Source of the DNA: Pacificimonas sp963710205
GTDB taxonomy: Bacteria; Pseudomonadota; Alphaproteobacteria; Sphingomonadales; Sphingomonadaceae
Direction of reading: 5' to 3'
Assembly: GCA_963710205.1 (NCBI GenBank)
Contig: CAVPZG010000007.1
Coordinates: 215,413 to 279,412 of the forward strand
Length of the DNA stretch: 64,000 nt
Below are positions 16,654-27,100 of the stretch, in pieces. The notes beneath the pieces are model-generated. The model was not told the origin of the DNA and did no database searches. It worked only from the letters and a program-made list of their open reading frames with translations. The first letter of the stretch is position 1. Each line of letters opens with the position of its first letter. Made by a program: the position numbers and the translations under genes.

Positions 16654-17022
16654 TCAGAGCACCTCCGGCGCCAGGCTGACGATCTTCATCAGGCCCTTCG
16701 CACGAAGCTCGCGCGTTACCGGGCCAAAGATGCGCGTTCCCAGCGGTTCCTTGTTCGGGTTGATGAGAACCGCCGCATTGCTGTCGAAACGGATAACCGT
16801 TCCGTCGCTGCGACGAATGTCCTTGGCGGTACGAACGACGACGGCACGGTGGACATCGCCCTTCTTCACGCGGCCGCGCGGCTGGGCTTCCTTGACGGAA
16901 ACCACGATCGTGTCGCCTACGCCGGCAAACCGGCGCTTTGAGCCACCAAGAACCTTGATGCACTGCACACGCTTCGCACCGGAGTTATCGGCCACTTCCA
17001 GGTTTGACTGCATCTGGATCAT
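16654..17022 (-). CDS. rplN: 50S ribosomal protein L14
   Basis: MIQMQSNLEVADNSGAKRVQCIKVLGGSKRRFAGVGDTIVVSVKEA and the C-terminal GTRIFGPVTRELRAKGLMKIVSLAPEVL are diagnostic of L14, which contributes to the intersubunit bridges. It has 122 residues, as in E. coli. It is contiguous with rpsQ (no gap) and two bases upstream of rplX. Confidence 0.98.
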   Translation of the reverse strand: MIQMQSNLEVADNSGAKRVQCIKVLGGSKRRFAGVGDTIVVSVKEAQPRGRVKKGDVHRAVVVRTAKDIRRSDGTVIRFDSNAAVLINPNKEPLGTRIFGPVTRELRAKGLMKIVSLAPEVL

Positions 17023-17292
17023 TTATTCGGCTCCCTCGGCAGCGGAATGTCCATCAGCGCCGACCTTGCCGATAAACGTCCAGGTCTTTGTTTTGGAAAT
17101 GGGCTTGCACTCCTCGATGCGCACCGTGTCGCCAATGGCGCACACATTCTCCGCATCATGGGCGTGATACTTTTTCGACCGGCGAATGATCTTGCCGTAA
17201 AGCGGATGCTTCACGCGGCGTTCGATCAGGACCGTGATTGTCTTATCGGTTTTGTCGGACACGACCTGCCCGGTCATAACGCGTTTCGGCAT
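17023..17292 (-). CDS. rpsQ: 30S ribosomal protein S17
   Basis: MPKRVMTGQVVSDKTDKTITVLIERRVKHPLYGKIIRRSKKYHAHDAENVCAIGDTVRIEECKPISKTKTW is the OB-fold protein S17, an early 16S rRNA binder. ATG 17292 gives the conserved N-terminus and 89 residues; the frame is open 26 codons upstream over rpmC and is not coding. The Ala/Glu-rich tail (GADGHSAAEGAE) is an extension. Confidence 0.97.
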   Translation of the reverse strand: MPKRVMTGQVVSDKTDKTITVLIERRVKHPLYGKIIRRSKKYHAHDAENVCAIGDTVRIEECKPISKTKTWTFIGKVGADGHSAAEGAE

Positions 17293-17296
17293 GACC

Positions 17297-17506
17297 CTAT
17301 CCTTCTGCCTGAGCGGCGGAGGCGCGCTCAGTCCTGAGTGTGTTGATGCGTGCGATCGTCCGGCGGACATCCTTCACGCGGCTCGGCTTTTCAAGCTGAC
17401 CGGTCGCCGCCTGGAAGCGCAGGTTATACTGCTCCTTCTTCAGCTGCGCCAGCTCTTCGTTGAGCTGGTCGTCGGTCTTGCCCTTGAGATCGGCAATCTT
17501 GGTCAT
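17297..17506 (-). CDS. rpmC: 50S ribosomal protein L29
   Basis: MTKIADLKGKTDDQLNEELAQLKKEQYNLRFQAATGQLEKPSRVKDVRRTIARINTLRTER matches L29, two long helices near the peptide exit that form part of the docking site for SRP and trigger factor. The ATG shares one base with the rplP stop (TGATG), indicating translational coupling. Confidence 0.96.
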   Translation of the reverse strand: MTKIADLKGKTDDQLNEELAQLKKEQYNLRFQAATGQLEKPSRVKDVRRTIARINTLRTERASAAQAEG

Positions 17507-17925
17507 CAGTCGTTGTCCCCCAGGCGGCGAACCACCTTCGTGCGAATGGGAAGTTTCGCGGCGGCACGCTCAAAGGCGACCGTCGCGATGGCGGCGTTAA
17601 CACCGTCCAGTTCGAAAAGGATGCGGCCTGGCTTAACGCGCGCAGCCCAGTATTCCGGCGAGCCTTTACCCTTGCCCATACGGACCTCGGCAGGCTTGGA
17701 GCTCACGGGAACATCGGGAAACACGCGAATCCACAAACGTCCCTGACGCTTGATGTGACGGGTGATCGCACGGCGGGCACTTTCGATCTGACGCGCAGTG
17801 ATGCGCTCCGGTTCCATGGCCTTTAGTCCAATGGAGCCAAAATTCAGGTCGGTGCCACCCTTGGCGTTGCCATGGATGCGGCCCTTGTGCGCCTTGCGGT
17901 ATTTGGTGCGTTTCGGTTGCAGCAT
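17506..17925 (-). CDS. rplP: 50S ribosomal protein L16
   Basis: MLQPKRTKYRKAHKGRIHGNAKGGTDLNFGSIGLKAMEPERITARQIESARRAITRHIKRQGRLWIRVFPD identifies L16, which organises the A-site region of the large subunit. The 139-residue protein is full length. In E. coli L16 is a target of the YcfD arginyl hydroxylase. A gap of 67 bases separates it from rpsC. Confidence 0.97.
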   Translation of the reverse strand: MLQPKRTKYRKAHKGRIHGNAKGGTDLNFGSIGLKAMEPERITARQIESARRAITRHIKRQGRLWIRVFPDVPVSSKPAEVRMGKGKGSPEYWAARVKPGRILFELDGVNAAIATVAFERAAAKLPIRTKVVRRLGDND

Positions 17926-17992
17926 TTAACTAGCCTTCTGACAGGAAAAGAGGTCCTCGATCAGGCCGTACGCCGCGGTATGTTCTTTCGAA

Positions 17993-18688
17993 CTACCGCG
18001 CCGGCCGGACCCCAGATGTTTGCGCGTCCACCATGGCCTTTTCCTGGCCAAGCGGGTCATGCTCCAGGATTTCACCCTTGAAGATCCAGACCTTGACGCC
18101 GCAGATCCCGTAAGCGGTCTTCGCTTCGGCCTCTGCATAATCGATATTCGCGCGCAGCGTGTGGAGGGGGACGCGACCTTCGCGATACCATTCCACGCGT
18201 GCGATTTCAGCGCCGCCGAGACGACCGCCGCAATTGATCCTGATGCCTTCAGCACCAAGACGCATGGCCGACTGCACCGCGCGCTTCATGGCACGGCGGA
18301 ACGCGATGCGCCGCTCCAGCTGGTCGGCAATGCCCTGCGCGACAAGCTTGGCGTCGACTTCGGGCTTGCGGATTTCGACGATGTTCAGCGAAACTTCGCT
18401 GCCCGTCATGTCGCCAAGTGCCTTGCGCAGCTTGTCGATGTCCGCACCTTTCTTGCCGATGATCACACCAGGACGCGCAGCGTAGACGCTGACACGGCAC
18501 AGCTTCGCCGGACGCTCGATCACGACCTTGGAAATGGCGGCTTGCGGCAAAGTCTTGAATATGTACTGGCGGATTTTCAGGTCTTCGACCAGCTGACGCG
18601 CATAGGATTCGCCATCCGCGAACCAGCGGCTGTCCCAGGTACGATTGACCTGCAGGCGCAGGCCGATGGGATTTGATTTATGACCCAT
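17993..18688 (-). CDS. rpsC: 30S ribosomal protein S3
   Basis: MGHKSNPIGLRLQVNRTWDSRWFADGESYARQLVEDLKIRQYI plus the KH-domain VYAARPGVIIGKKGADIDKLRKAL and the C-terminal VPLHTLRANIDYAEAEAKTAYGICGVKVWIFKGEIL define S3, which lines the mRNA entry channel. It has 231 residues. The start shares one base with the rplV stop. Confidence 0.98.
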   Translation of the reverse strand: MGHKSNPIGLRLQVNRTWDSRWFADGESYARQLVEDLKIRQYIFKTLPQAAISKVVIERPAKLCRVSVYAARPGVIIGKKGADIDKLRKALGDMTGSEVSLNIVEIRKPEVDAKLVAQGIADQLERRIAFRRAMKRAVQSAMRLGAEGIRINCGGRLGGAEIARVEWYREGRVPLHTLRANIDYAEAEAKTAYGICGVKVWIFKGEILEHDPLGQEKAMVDAQTSGVRPAR

Positions 18689-19074
18689 TAGTTCTGCTCC
18701 TCTTCGTCATGCTCACGCACGACAATCCGAATACGGCTGAATGGCTTGACGATCTTTGCCGAACGGCCACGCGCGCGGGCCTTGAACCGCTTCATCGTGA
18801 TCGACTTGCCAACCGAAGCCTCGGCAACAACAAGCGCGTCCACATCCAGATTGTGGTTATTCTCCGCATTGGCGATGGCCGACGCGAGCGCTTTCTGAAC
18901 AGGTTCCGCAAATCCCTTGTTAGAGAATTTGAGGATGTTCAGCGCATCTTCTGCCTTCTTGCCACGAATAAGGCCAGCCACAAGATTCAATTTGTACGGC
19001 GAGCCGCGCAGCGTGTTGGCTACAGCAAGTGCCTCGCGCTCACCGACACGACGGGGATTTTTCGACTGTCCCAT
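18688..19074 (-). CDS. rplV: 50S ribosomal protein L22
   Basis: The sequence ANTLRGSPYKLNLVAGLIRGKKAEDALNILKFSNKGFAEPVQKALASAIANAENNHNLDVDALVV and RARGRSAKIVKPFSRIRIVVREHDEE identify L22, whose beta-hairpin reaches the exit-tunnel constriction. At 128 residues it has a short N-terminal addition. Its start shares one base with the rpsS stop. Confidence 0.97.
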   Translation of the reverse strand: MGQSKNPRRVGEREALAVANTLRGSPYKLNLVAGLIRGKKAEDALNILKFSNKGFAEPVQKALASAIANAENNHNLDVDALVVAEASVGKSITMKRFKARARGRSAKIVKPFSRIRIVVREHDEEEQN

Positions 19075-19349
19075 TAGCGTTTCGCTTTCTTGTCGGCTGT
19101 GTGGCCAAGATAGGTACGTGTCGGCGCAAACTCACCGAGCTTCATGCCCACCATTTCCTCGTTGACAGAAACCGGAATGAATTTTCGACCGTTATAAACG
19201 TTGAACGTAAGGCCAACGAACTGCGGCAGAATGGTCGAACGACGCGACCAGGTCTTGATCGGCGTCTTCTTCGCCGCTTCCTGCGCCGCATCGGCTTTCT
19301 TCAGAAGGTGAAGGTCCACAAACGGACCCTTTTTCAGGGAACGTGCCAT
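19074..19349 (-). CDS. rpsS: 30S ribosomal protein S19
   Basis: MARSLKKGPFVDLHLLKKADAAQEAAKKTPIKTWSRRSTILPQFVGLTFNVYNGRKFIPVSVNEEMVGMKLGEFAPTRTYLGHTADKKAKR is a full-length S19, which pairs with S13 in the 30S head. The gene is three bases after rplB and overlaps rplV by one base. Confidence 0.98.
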   Translation of the reverse strand: MARSLKKGPFVDLHLLKKADAAQEAAKKTPIKTWSRRSTILPQFVGLTFNVYNGRKFIPVSVNEEMVGMKLGEFAPTRTYLGHTADKKAKR

Positions 19350-19352
19350 GGC

Positions 19353-20195
19353 TTACCGGCCCTTCTTGCGCGCGTGGCGCGAACGAATGATCATCTTGTT
19401 GGAAGCCTTCTTCTTATCACGCGTCTTCGCACCCTTGGTGGGCTTGCCCCACGGCGTCACAGGATGGCGACCGCCAGACGTCCGGCCTTCACCACCACCA
19501 TGTGGGTGATCGACCGGGTTCTTTGCAACACCGCGGGTCAGCGGGCGAATACCGCGCCAGCGATTGCGACCCGCCTTGGCAAGAGTCTGATTGGAATTAT
19601 CCGGATTTGACACGGCACCAACGGTGGCCATGCAATTGCCAGGAATGTAGCGCGTTTCGCCGGAACCGAGGCGAATGATCGTCAGGCCGCGATCCTTGCC
19701 GACAACCTGAGCATAGGTACCTGCAGAGCGCGCCATCTGACCGCCCTTGCCAGGCTTGAGCTCGACATTGTGGATGATCGTACCAACCGGCATCTGCGAT
19801 GTCTCCATCGCATTGCCTGGCTTCACATCGACCTTTTTGCCAGCAATGACCTTGTCACCCGGCCCTACGCGCTGCGGCGCAAGAATGTAGGTCTGCTCAC
19901 CGTCGGGATAGGTAACGAGCGCGATGAACGCGGAACGATTGGGGTCATATTCCAGGCGCTCGATCGTGCCTTCCACGTCCCACTTCCGGCGCTTGAAGTC
20001 CATGATGCGATATTTACGCTTGTGACCGCCGCCGATGCCCCGCGACGTGACATGGCCGTTGTTGTTGCGACCACCTGTCCGCGACAAACCTTCGGTGAGT
20101 GCCTTGACCGGACCGCCCTTGTGCAGGTGCGAGCGGTCGACAAGCACCAGGCCGCGACGGGCCGGACTCGTTGGGCGGTATTGCTTGAGTGCCAT
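19353..20195 (-). CDS. rplB: 50S ribosomal protein L2
   Basis: MALKQYRPTSPARRGLVLVDRSHLHKGGPVKALTEGLSRTGGRNNNGHVTSRGIGGGHKRKYR and the C-terminal GVAKNPVDHPHGGGEGRTSGGRHPVTPWGKPTKG are the conserved parts of L2, including the histidine of NPVDHPHGGGEG near the peptidyl-transferase region. It has 280 residues. Its start shares one base with the rplW stop. Confidence 0.98.
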   Translation of the reverse strand: MALKQYRPTSPARRGLVLVDRSHLHKGGPVKALTEGLSRTGGRNNNGHVTSRGIGGGHKRKYRIMDFKRRKWDVEGTIERLEYDPNRSAFIALVTYPDGEQTYILAPQRVGPGDKVIAGKKVDVKPGNAMETSQMPVGTIIHNVELKPGKGGQMARSAGTYAQVVGKDRGLTIIRLGSGETRYIPGNCMATVGAVSNPDNSNQTLAKAGRNRWRGIRPLTRGVAKNPVDHPHGGGEGRTSGGRHPVTPWGKPTKGAKTRDKKKASNKMIIRSRHARKKGR

Positions 20196-20515
20196 TAGTT
20201 CACTCCGCTCGTAATATCGATCTGCTTGCTGTCCTCGGACAGCGTGACGATCGCTTTCTTGACATCGCTGCGTGTATAGGGACGACCCTTCCAGCGCTTC
20301 GTCTTGCCCTTGGCGATCAACGTGTTCACGCCGGTCACCTTGACATCGTAAAGCGCCTCGATCGCAGCCTTGATCTGCGGCTTCGTCGCGTTCAGGGCAA
20401 CCTTGAAGGCCACCTGATTATGTTCGGAAACCATCGTCGATTTCTCGGTGATGATCGGCGCGCGAATGACGTCGTAATGCGCCAGATCGACCGCCTTCGG
20501 TTCAGCCTTAGCCAT
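20195..20515 (-). CDS. rplW: 50S ribosomal protein L23
   Basis: HYDVIRAPIITEKSTMVSEHNQVAFKVALNATKPQIKAAIEALYDVKVTGVNTLIAKGKTKRWKGRPYTRSDVKKAIVTLSEDSKQI is typical of L23, the docking site for trigger factor and SRP at the tunnel exit. It has 106 residues. It overlaps rplD by eight bases, which supports translational coupling. Confidence 0.97.
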   Translation of the reverse strand: MAKAEPKAVDLAHYDVIRAPIITEKSTMVSEHNQVAFKVALNATKPQIKAAIEALYDVKVTGVNTLIAKGKTKRWKGRPYTRSDVKKAIVTLSEDSKQIDITSGVN

Positions 20516-21128
20516 TGAAGCGCGCCTCCAGCTTTTCGACAGCCGCCTTGGTCAGGACCAGCGTGTCATGGTTGAGGATGTCATAGACGTTGGCGCCTGC
20601 AGCCGGCAGCACATCCATGTGCGGCAGATTGCGAACAGCCTTGGTGAAGGCATCCGTCTTTTCGGCGTCCATGAAGAGAGCCTTGGTCAGACCCATCTTG
20701 CCAAGCATGTTCTTCATTGCAGCTGTCTTGTGGTCCTTGACCTCAAAATCCTTCACCACAATCAACTTGCCTTCGGCTGCCTTGACGCTGAGCGCCGTTT
20801 TGAGGCCGAGCGCACGAATTTTCTTGTTAAGCGCCTGATCGAAATCACGGACCCGGGGACCGTGAGCCTTACCGCCACCAACGAAGATTGGCGCACGGCG
20901 GTTACCATGACGGGCTGTACCACCGCCCTTCTGCTTGCCGAACTTCGCGCCTGTGCGATTGACGTCGCTGCGCTCACGCGCGCCGCGCGCCGTGGCGCGG
21001 CGATTGGCAAGCTGCCACGTCACCACACGGTGCAGGATGTCGGGGCGCGCTTCCAGACCAAAAATTTCGTCTTTCAGTTCGATATCGCCCGAGGCCTTGC
21101 CGTCGAGGCTTGTTACCTTGACTTTCAT
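20508..21128 (-). CDS. rplD: 50S ribosomal protein L4
   Basis: The extended loop RRATARGARERSDVNRTGAKFGKQKGGGTARHGNRRAPIFVGGGKAHGPRVRDF is diagnostic of L4, which lines the exit tunnel opposite L22. In E. coli L4 also represses the S10 operon; no equivalent leader structure was established here. It is contiguous with rplC and overlaps rplW by eight bases. Length 206 residues. Confidence 0.97.
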   Translation of the reverse strand: MKVKVTSLDGKASGDIELKDEIFGLEARPDILHRVVTWQLANRRATARGARERSDVNRTGAKFGKQKGGGTARHGNRRAPIFVGGGKAHGPRVRDFDQALNKKIRALGLKTALSVKAAEGKLIVVKDFEVKDHKTAAMKNMLGKMGLTKALFMDAEKTDAFTKAVRNLPHMDVLPAAGANVYDILNHDTLVLTKAAVEKLEARFNG

Positions 21129-21878
21129 TTAAGCCTCCGCGGAGTCAGTTGCGGCCTCGTCAGCCGTCTCGGCTGGCGTTTCCGCTGCAGCCTGATTGTT
21201 GTTCGCACCGACGACGCTGCCCGGATAGGGGAGGTCGGCGGGATGCTTCACCTTCACCGCATCCGACACAAGCAGCCAGCCACCCTTTGATCCGGGCACA
21301 CTGCCTTTGATGAACAGCAGGCCACGTTCTACGTCCGTGTCCACGATCTGCAGGTTTTGCTGGGTCCGGAGACGCGCGCCCATGTGGCCGGCCATCTTCT
21401 TGCCCTTGAAAACCTTGCCCGGATCCTGGCGCTGACCGGTTGAACCGTGCGAGCGGTGGGAAAGCGACACACCATGCGATGCGCGCAGGCCACCAAAGCC
21501 CCACCGCTTCATTGCACCAGCAAAGCCCTTGCCCTGTGTACGGCCCTGGATATCGACCATCTGACCTACGCCGAAATGGTCAGCGGAAATAACCGCGCCC
21601 ACATCGAGAAGGGCGTCCTCGGCAACGCGGAATTCCGCGATGCGAGCCTTGGGCTCGACTTCAGCCTTCCCATAGAAGCCACGCTGCGGCTTCTTCACGT
21701 TCTTTGATTTCGCAGTACCAGCACCAAGCTGGAGGGCCGTATAGCCATCGACATCATCCTTGCGGGTGCCGACGACCTGACAGCCTTCCAAGCTGAGAAC
21801 GGTTACCGGTACGTGCCGGCCATCCTCCTGGAACAGGCGTGTCATGCCCATTTTTTTCGCGATCACGCCAGTGCGCAT
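21129..21878 (-). CDS. rplC: 50S ribosomal protein L3
   Basis: MRTGVIAKKMGMTRLFQEDGRHVPVTVLSLEGCQVV and the central MKRWGFGGLRASHGVSLSHRSHGSTGQRQDPGKVFKGKKMAGHMG identify L3. It includes the Gln (TGQRQDPGKVFKGK) methylated by PrmB in E. coli. The start is set at ATG 21878 because an AAGGA lies six bases upstream of it; that site is too close to the alternative ATG at 21884. An Ala/Glu/Thr-rich C-terminal tail extends about 25 residues past the core. Confidence 0.97.
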   Translation of the reverse strand: MRTGVIAKKMGMTRLFQEDGRHVPVTVLSLEGCQVVGTRKDDVDGYTALQLGAGTAKSKNVKKPQRGFYGKAEVEPKARIAEFRVAEDALLDVGAVISADHFGVGQMVDIQGRTQGKGFAGAMKRWGFGGLRASHGVSLSHRSHGSTGQRQDPGKVFKGKKMAGHMGARLRTQQNLQIVDTDVERGLLFIKGSVPGSKGGWLLVSDAVKVKHPADLPYPGSVVGANNNQAAAETPAETADEAATDSAEA

Positions 21879-21952
21879 GATCATTCCTTTCCTTCAGAGG
21901 CCCGCTGGATGATCCAGAGGGCGTGAGCCAAAAATTTAATCCCGCAAAACGC

Positions 21953-22267
21953 TTACGCGCCCAGCTTGATCTCCACATCCACACCCGCCGACAGGTCGAG
22001 CTTCATGAGCGCGTCCACCGTCTGCGGCGTAGGTTGCACGATGTCGAGAAGACGCTTGTGCGTCCGCACCTCGAACTGCTCGCGGCTTTTCTTATCGACA
22101 TGCGGACCGCGGTTGACCGTGAACTTCTCAATGCGCGTAGGCATCGGGATCGGACCGCGAATCATGGCGCCGGTACGCTTAGCCGTATCGGCAATTTCAC
22201 CCGTAGCCTGGTCCAGCACACGATGGTCAAAGGCCTTTAGCCGGATCCTGATATTCTGAGTTTCCAT
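21953..22267 (-). CDS. rpsJ: 30S ribosomal protein S10
   Basis: METQNIRIRLKAFDHRVLDQATGEIADTAKRTGAMIRGPIPMPTRIEKFTVNRGPHVDKKSREQFEVRTHKRLLDIVQPTPQTVDALMKLDLSAGVDVEIKLGA is a complete S10 (NusE), also a component of Nus antitermination complexes. ATG 22267 gives 104 residues; nine further codons are open upstream. It is 78 bases after tuf and begins the S10 part of the superoperon. Confidence 0.98.
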   Translation of the reverse strand: METQNIRIRLKAFDHRVLDQATGEIADTAKRTGAMIRGPIPMPTRIEKFTVNRGPHVDKKSREQFEVRTHKRLLDIVQPTPQTVDALMKLDLSAGVDVEIKLGA

Positions 22268-22345
22268 CGACGTCGACCTCAAACCTTCAAACAAAAGAGA
22301 ACCGGTCCAGCACGTAAGCGCCGGACCGGCTTTCGGTATCTAACC

Positions 22346-23536
22346 TTACTTCGTGATGTCGCCCACAACGCCAGCGCCAACCGTACGGCCGCCCTCACGA
22401 ATTGCGAAACGAAGACCCTTGTCCATAGCGATCGGTGCGATCAGCTTGACACCCAGGCTCACATTGTCGCCAGGCATAACCATTTCCGTACCCTCTGGCA
22501 ATACCACTTCGCCAGTTACGTCAGTCGTGCGGAAATAGAACTGCGGACGATAGTTCGCGAAGAACGGCGTGTGACGGCCACCCTCGTCCTTGCCGAGAAC
22601 ATAAACCTCTGCGGAGAAATCGGTGTGCGGCGTGATCGAGCCGGGCTTGGCCAGAACCTGGCCACGCTCGACATCTTCACGCTTCGTGCCACGCAGCAGC
22701 GCGCCGACATTGTCGCCAGCCTCACCGCGGTCGAGCAGCTTGCGGAACATCTCAACGCCGGTGACGGTCGTCTTGACGGTGTCCTTGATGCCAACAATCT
22801 CGATTTCCTCACCGACGTTCACGACGCCCGTTTCGATGCGACCCGTCACAACGGTACCACGGCCCGAAATCGAGAACACGTCCTCGATCGGCATCAGGAA
22901 CGGCTGGTCCAGAGGACGCTCTGGCTGAGGAATATAGTCGTCAACAGCCTGCATCAGCTCAATGATCTTTTCCTTGCCGATATTGTCATCACGACCTTCA
23001 AGAGCAGCCAGCGCCGAACCTGCGATGATGGGAATATCGTCGCCGGGGAACTCATAGGAGCTGAGCAGCTCGCGGATTTCCAGTTCGACGAGCTCAAGCA
23101 GCTCTTCGTCGTCGACCTGATCGACCTTGTTCATGAAGACGACCATGGCGGGCACACCAACCTGGCGAGCGAGCAGGATGTGCTCCTTCGTCTGTGGCAT
23201 GGGACCGTCGGCTGCGTTCACAACCAGAATCGCGCCGTCCATCTGGGCGGCACCGGTGATCATGTTCTTCACATAGTCGGCGTGGCCCGGGCAATCGACA
23301 TGCGCATAGTGGCGCGCGCCCGTCTCATATTCAACGTGTGCCGTCGAAATCGTGATACCGCGCTCGCGCTCTTCGGGAGCCTTGTCGATGTTGGCGAAGT
23401 CAACGGCTGAGCCGCCATGTGCTTCGGCCATCACCTTCGTGATCGCTGCGGTCAGCGTGGTCTTGCCATGGTCAACATGGCCGATGGTGCCAATGTTGCA
23501 ATGCGGCTTGTTACGCTCGAATTTTGCCTTACCCAT
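22346..23536 (-). CDS. tuf: Elongation factor Tu
   Basis: This GTPase brings aminoacyl-tRNA to the ribosome. The G1 motif GHVDHGKTTL, G3 DCPGHADYVKNM and G4 NKVD are all present, as is the 396-residue length typical of proteobacterial EF-Tu. It follows fusA by 53 bases and precedes rpsJ, so the str and S10 clusters are joined. Many alphaproteobacteria have a second tuf copy; none is in this window. Confidence 0.98.
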   Translation of the reverse strand: MGKAKFERNKPHCNIGTIGHVDHGKTTLTAAITKVMAEAHGGSAVDFANIDKAPEERERGITISTAHVEYETGARHYAHVDCPGHADYVKNMITGAAQMDGAILVVNAADGPMPQTKEHILLARQVGVPAMVVFMNKVDQVDDEELLELVELEIRELLSSYEFPGDDIPIIAGSALAALEGRDDNIGKEKIIELMQAVDDYIPQPERPLDQPFLMPIEDVFSISGRGTVVTGRIETGVVNVGEEIEIVGIKDTVKTTVTGVEMFRKLLDRGEAGDNVGALLRGTKREDVERGQVLAKPGSITPHTDFSAEVYVLGKDEGGRHTPFFANYRPQFYFRTTDVTGEVVLPEGTEMVMPGDNVSLGVKLIAPIAMDKGLRFAIREGGRTVGAGVVGDITK

Positions 23537-23589
23537 AATCTGTAACCCTCTTCATTTTCTAGGTTAATCTGTTGCTTTCAGAAACGCGG

Positions 23590-25689
<2,100 letters not shown>

Positions 25690-25722
25690 GGGGGTGGTCT
25701 TCCTGCGTAAAAGTCTGAAAAA

Positions 25723-26193
25723 TTACCAGCGGTAGTGCGAGAATGCGCGGTTCGCTTCCGCCATACGGTGCGCATCTTCGCGCTTCTTCACGGCGTTGCC
25801 GCGATTCTGCGAGGCATCCATCAATTCCGAGGACAAACGCTGAGCCATTGTATTTTCGGGGCGGCCGCGTGCCGCGCTGATCAGCCAGCGGATGGCGAGC
25901 GCCTGTCCGCGATCCGGACGAACCTCGACCGGCACCTGATAGGTCGCACCGCCGACACGGCGGCTGCGCACTTCGACAGCGGGCTTCACGTTGTTGAGAG
26001 CCTCATGAAAGACGCCAAGCGGATCGGTCTTCATCTTGGCCTCAATGGAATCGAGCGCGCCATAGACGATGCTTTCCGCGACCGACTTCTTGCCCTGATA
26101 CATGACAAGATTCATGAACTTTGTCAGGACCATATCACCGAAGCGGGGATCGGGCAGGATTTCACGTTTTTCTGGGCGGCGGCGACGTGCCAT
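25723..26193 (-). CDS. rpsG: 30S ribosomal protein S7
   Basis: MARRRRPEKREILPDPRFGDMVLTKFMNLVMYQGKKSVAESIVYGALD and the C-terminal SSELMDASQNRGNAVKKREDAHRMAEANRAFSHYRW identify S7, which nucleates 30S head assembly. In E. coli S7 also represses its operon by binding between rpsL and rpsG. The gap here is 61 bases. Length 156 residues. Confidence 0.98.
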   Translation of the reverse strand: MARRRRPEKREILPDPRFGDMVLTKFMNLVMYQGKKSVAESIVYGALDSIEAKMKTDPLGVFHEALNNVKPAVEVRSRRVGGATYQVPVEVRPDRGQALAIRWLISAARGRPENTMAQRLSSELMDASQNRGNAVKKREDAHRMAEANRAFSHYRW

Positions 26194-26254
26194 TTCAAAT
26201 TTCCTTTGTGATCTTCAGCTTACCCGAAACACGTCCGGCGCTTACTCTGGCTGG

Positions 26255-26626
26255 TTATTTAGGCTTCTTTGTACCGTATTTCGAACGGCTGCGCTTCCGG
26301 TCGCCGACGCCCTGCGTATCGAGCACGCCGCGCAGCACGTGGTAACGCACACCGGGAAGATCCTTGACGCGGCCGCCACGGATCAGAACAACGGAATGTT
26401 CCTGGAGGTTGTGACCTTCACCGGGGATATAGCCGATGACTTCAAAGCCATTGGTCAGACGAATTTTGGCAACCTTGCGGAGCGCCGAGTTCGGCTTCTT
26501 CGGGGTCGTCGTGTAAACGCGCGTGCACACACCGCGCTTCTGCGGGTTCGCTTCCAAAGCGGGAACCTTGTTACGGGCCTTCTGCGGCACGCGTCCCTTG
26601 CGGACCAGCTGGTTGATCGTCGGCAT
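26255..26626 (-). CDS. rpsL: 30S ribosomal protein S12
   Basis: MPTINQLVRKGRVPQKARNKVPALEANPQKRGVCTRVYTTTPKKPNSALRKVAKIRLTNGFEVIGYIPGEGHNLQEHSVVLIRGGRVKDLPGVRYHVLRG is a complete S12, part of the decoding centre. The streptomycin-resistance positions Lys (TTPKKPNSALRK, E. coli K42) and Lys (GRVKDLPG, E. coli K87) are wild type. ATG 26626 gives the conserved 123-residue protein; 32 codons open upstream are not conserved. It is the first gene of the superoperon. Confidence 0.98.
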   Translation of the reverse strand: MPTINQLVRKGRVPQKARNKVPALEANPQKRGVCTRVYTTTPKKPNSALRKVAKIRLTNGFEVIGYIPGEGHNLQEHSVVLIRGGRVKDLPGVRYHVLRGVLDTQGVGDRKRSRSKYGTKKPK

Positions 26627-26832
26627 TCGGTCACCTTCACTAGCAAACTGAATTCGCGCCCCTGGAAGGCACGCGAACGAAAAAAGACAGACCTTGCGGG
26701 GACCAGAGATTCGGCGCCGCACGGAACTGCCTGTAACTATATCAACGTAAACGAAGATTTCTCTCCGCTCTCGCCATCGGACTGCGTTTAAGGGCGAACC
26801 TTACGAGCCAGCCCGCGAGCTGTTGTGCCTTG

Positions 26833-26861
26833 CATATAGGAATATCGGACTAATGGGTCAA
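26833..26861 (-). promoter_or_regulatory. Likely sigma-70 type promoter of the ribosomal superoperon
   Basis: On the minus strand TTGACC (26861-26856) is followed by a 17-base spacer and TATATG (26838-26833), close to consensus. It lies about 207 bases upstream of the rpsL start, leaving a long untranslated leader (26627-26832) in which no gene was found. The -35 end overlaps the last codons of the small ORF at 26858-27100. Confidence 0.65.
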
Positions 26862-27100
26862 CGCCCTAATGCCTGGCTGGGCGTCGTCAGAGGATCGCGA
26901 AATGGCTTGCGTCGCTTATCATGTGCAGAGCCGTTCTGGACAATGACGTAGGTGCGCTGCGGCACCTGGACCGCCTGGCGCGCGTTGTACAAGGGTACGG
27001 CAAACGCGTTCAGCGCATAGCGCCCGGCGGCAGCCCGGGTAGTCAGGGGACGCGGGTCGCTCCCGCGCACATGTCGCTGAAACACGGAATAAGATATCAT
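26858..27100 (-). CDS. Hypothetical small protein, second of an overlapping pair
   Basis: The 80-residue ORF starts MISYSVFQRHVRGSDPRPL and is basic, with no membrane segment or recognisable domain. Its ATG overlaps the stop of the upstream small ORF by four bases (ATGA at 27097-27100), and a GGTAGAG-like site lies just upstream. This is the main reason to regard it as real. Its 3' end overlaps the promoter proposed for rpsL. No homologue is recognised. Confidence 0.4.
   Translation of the reverse strand: MISYSVFQRHVRGSDPRPLTTRAAAGRYALNAFAVPLYNARQAVQVPQRTYVIVQNGSAHDKRRKPFRDPLTTPSQALGR

Noticed and set aside
16652..16963. In-frame extension of L24 upstream of its ATG
   Set aside because: It lies over rplN, has no L24-like sequence and would make an abnormally long ribosomal protein.
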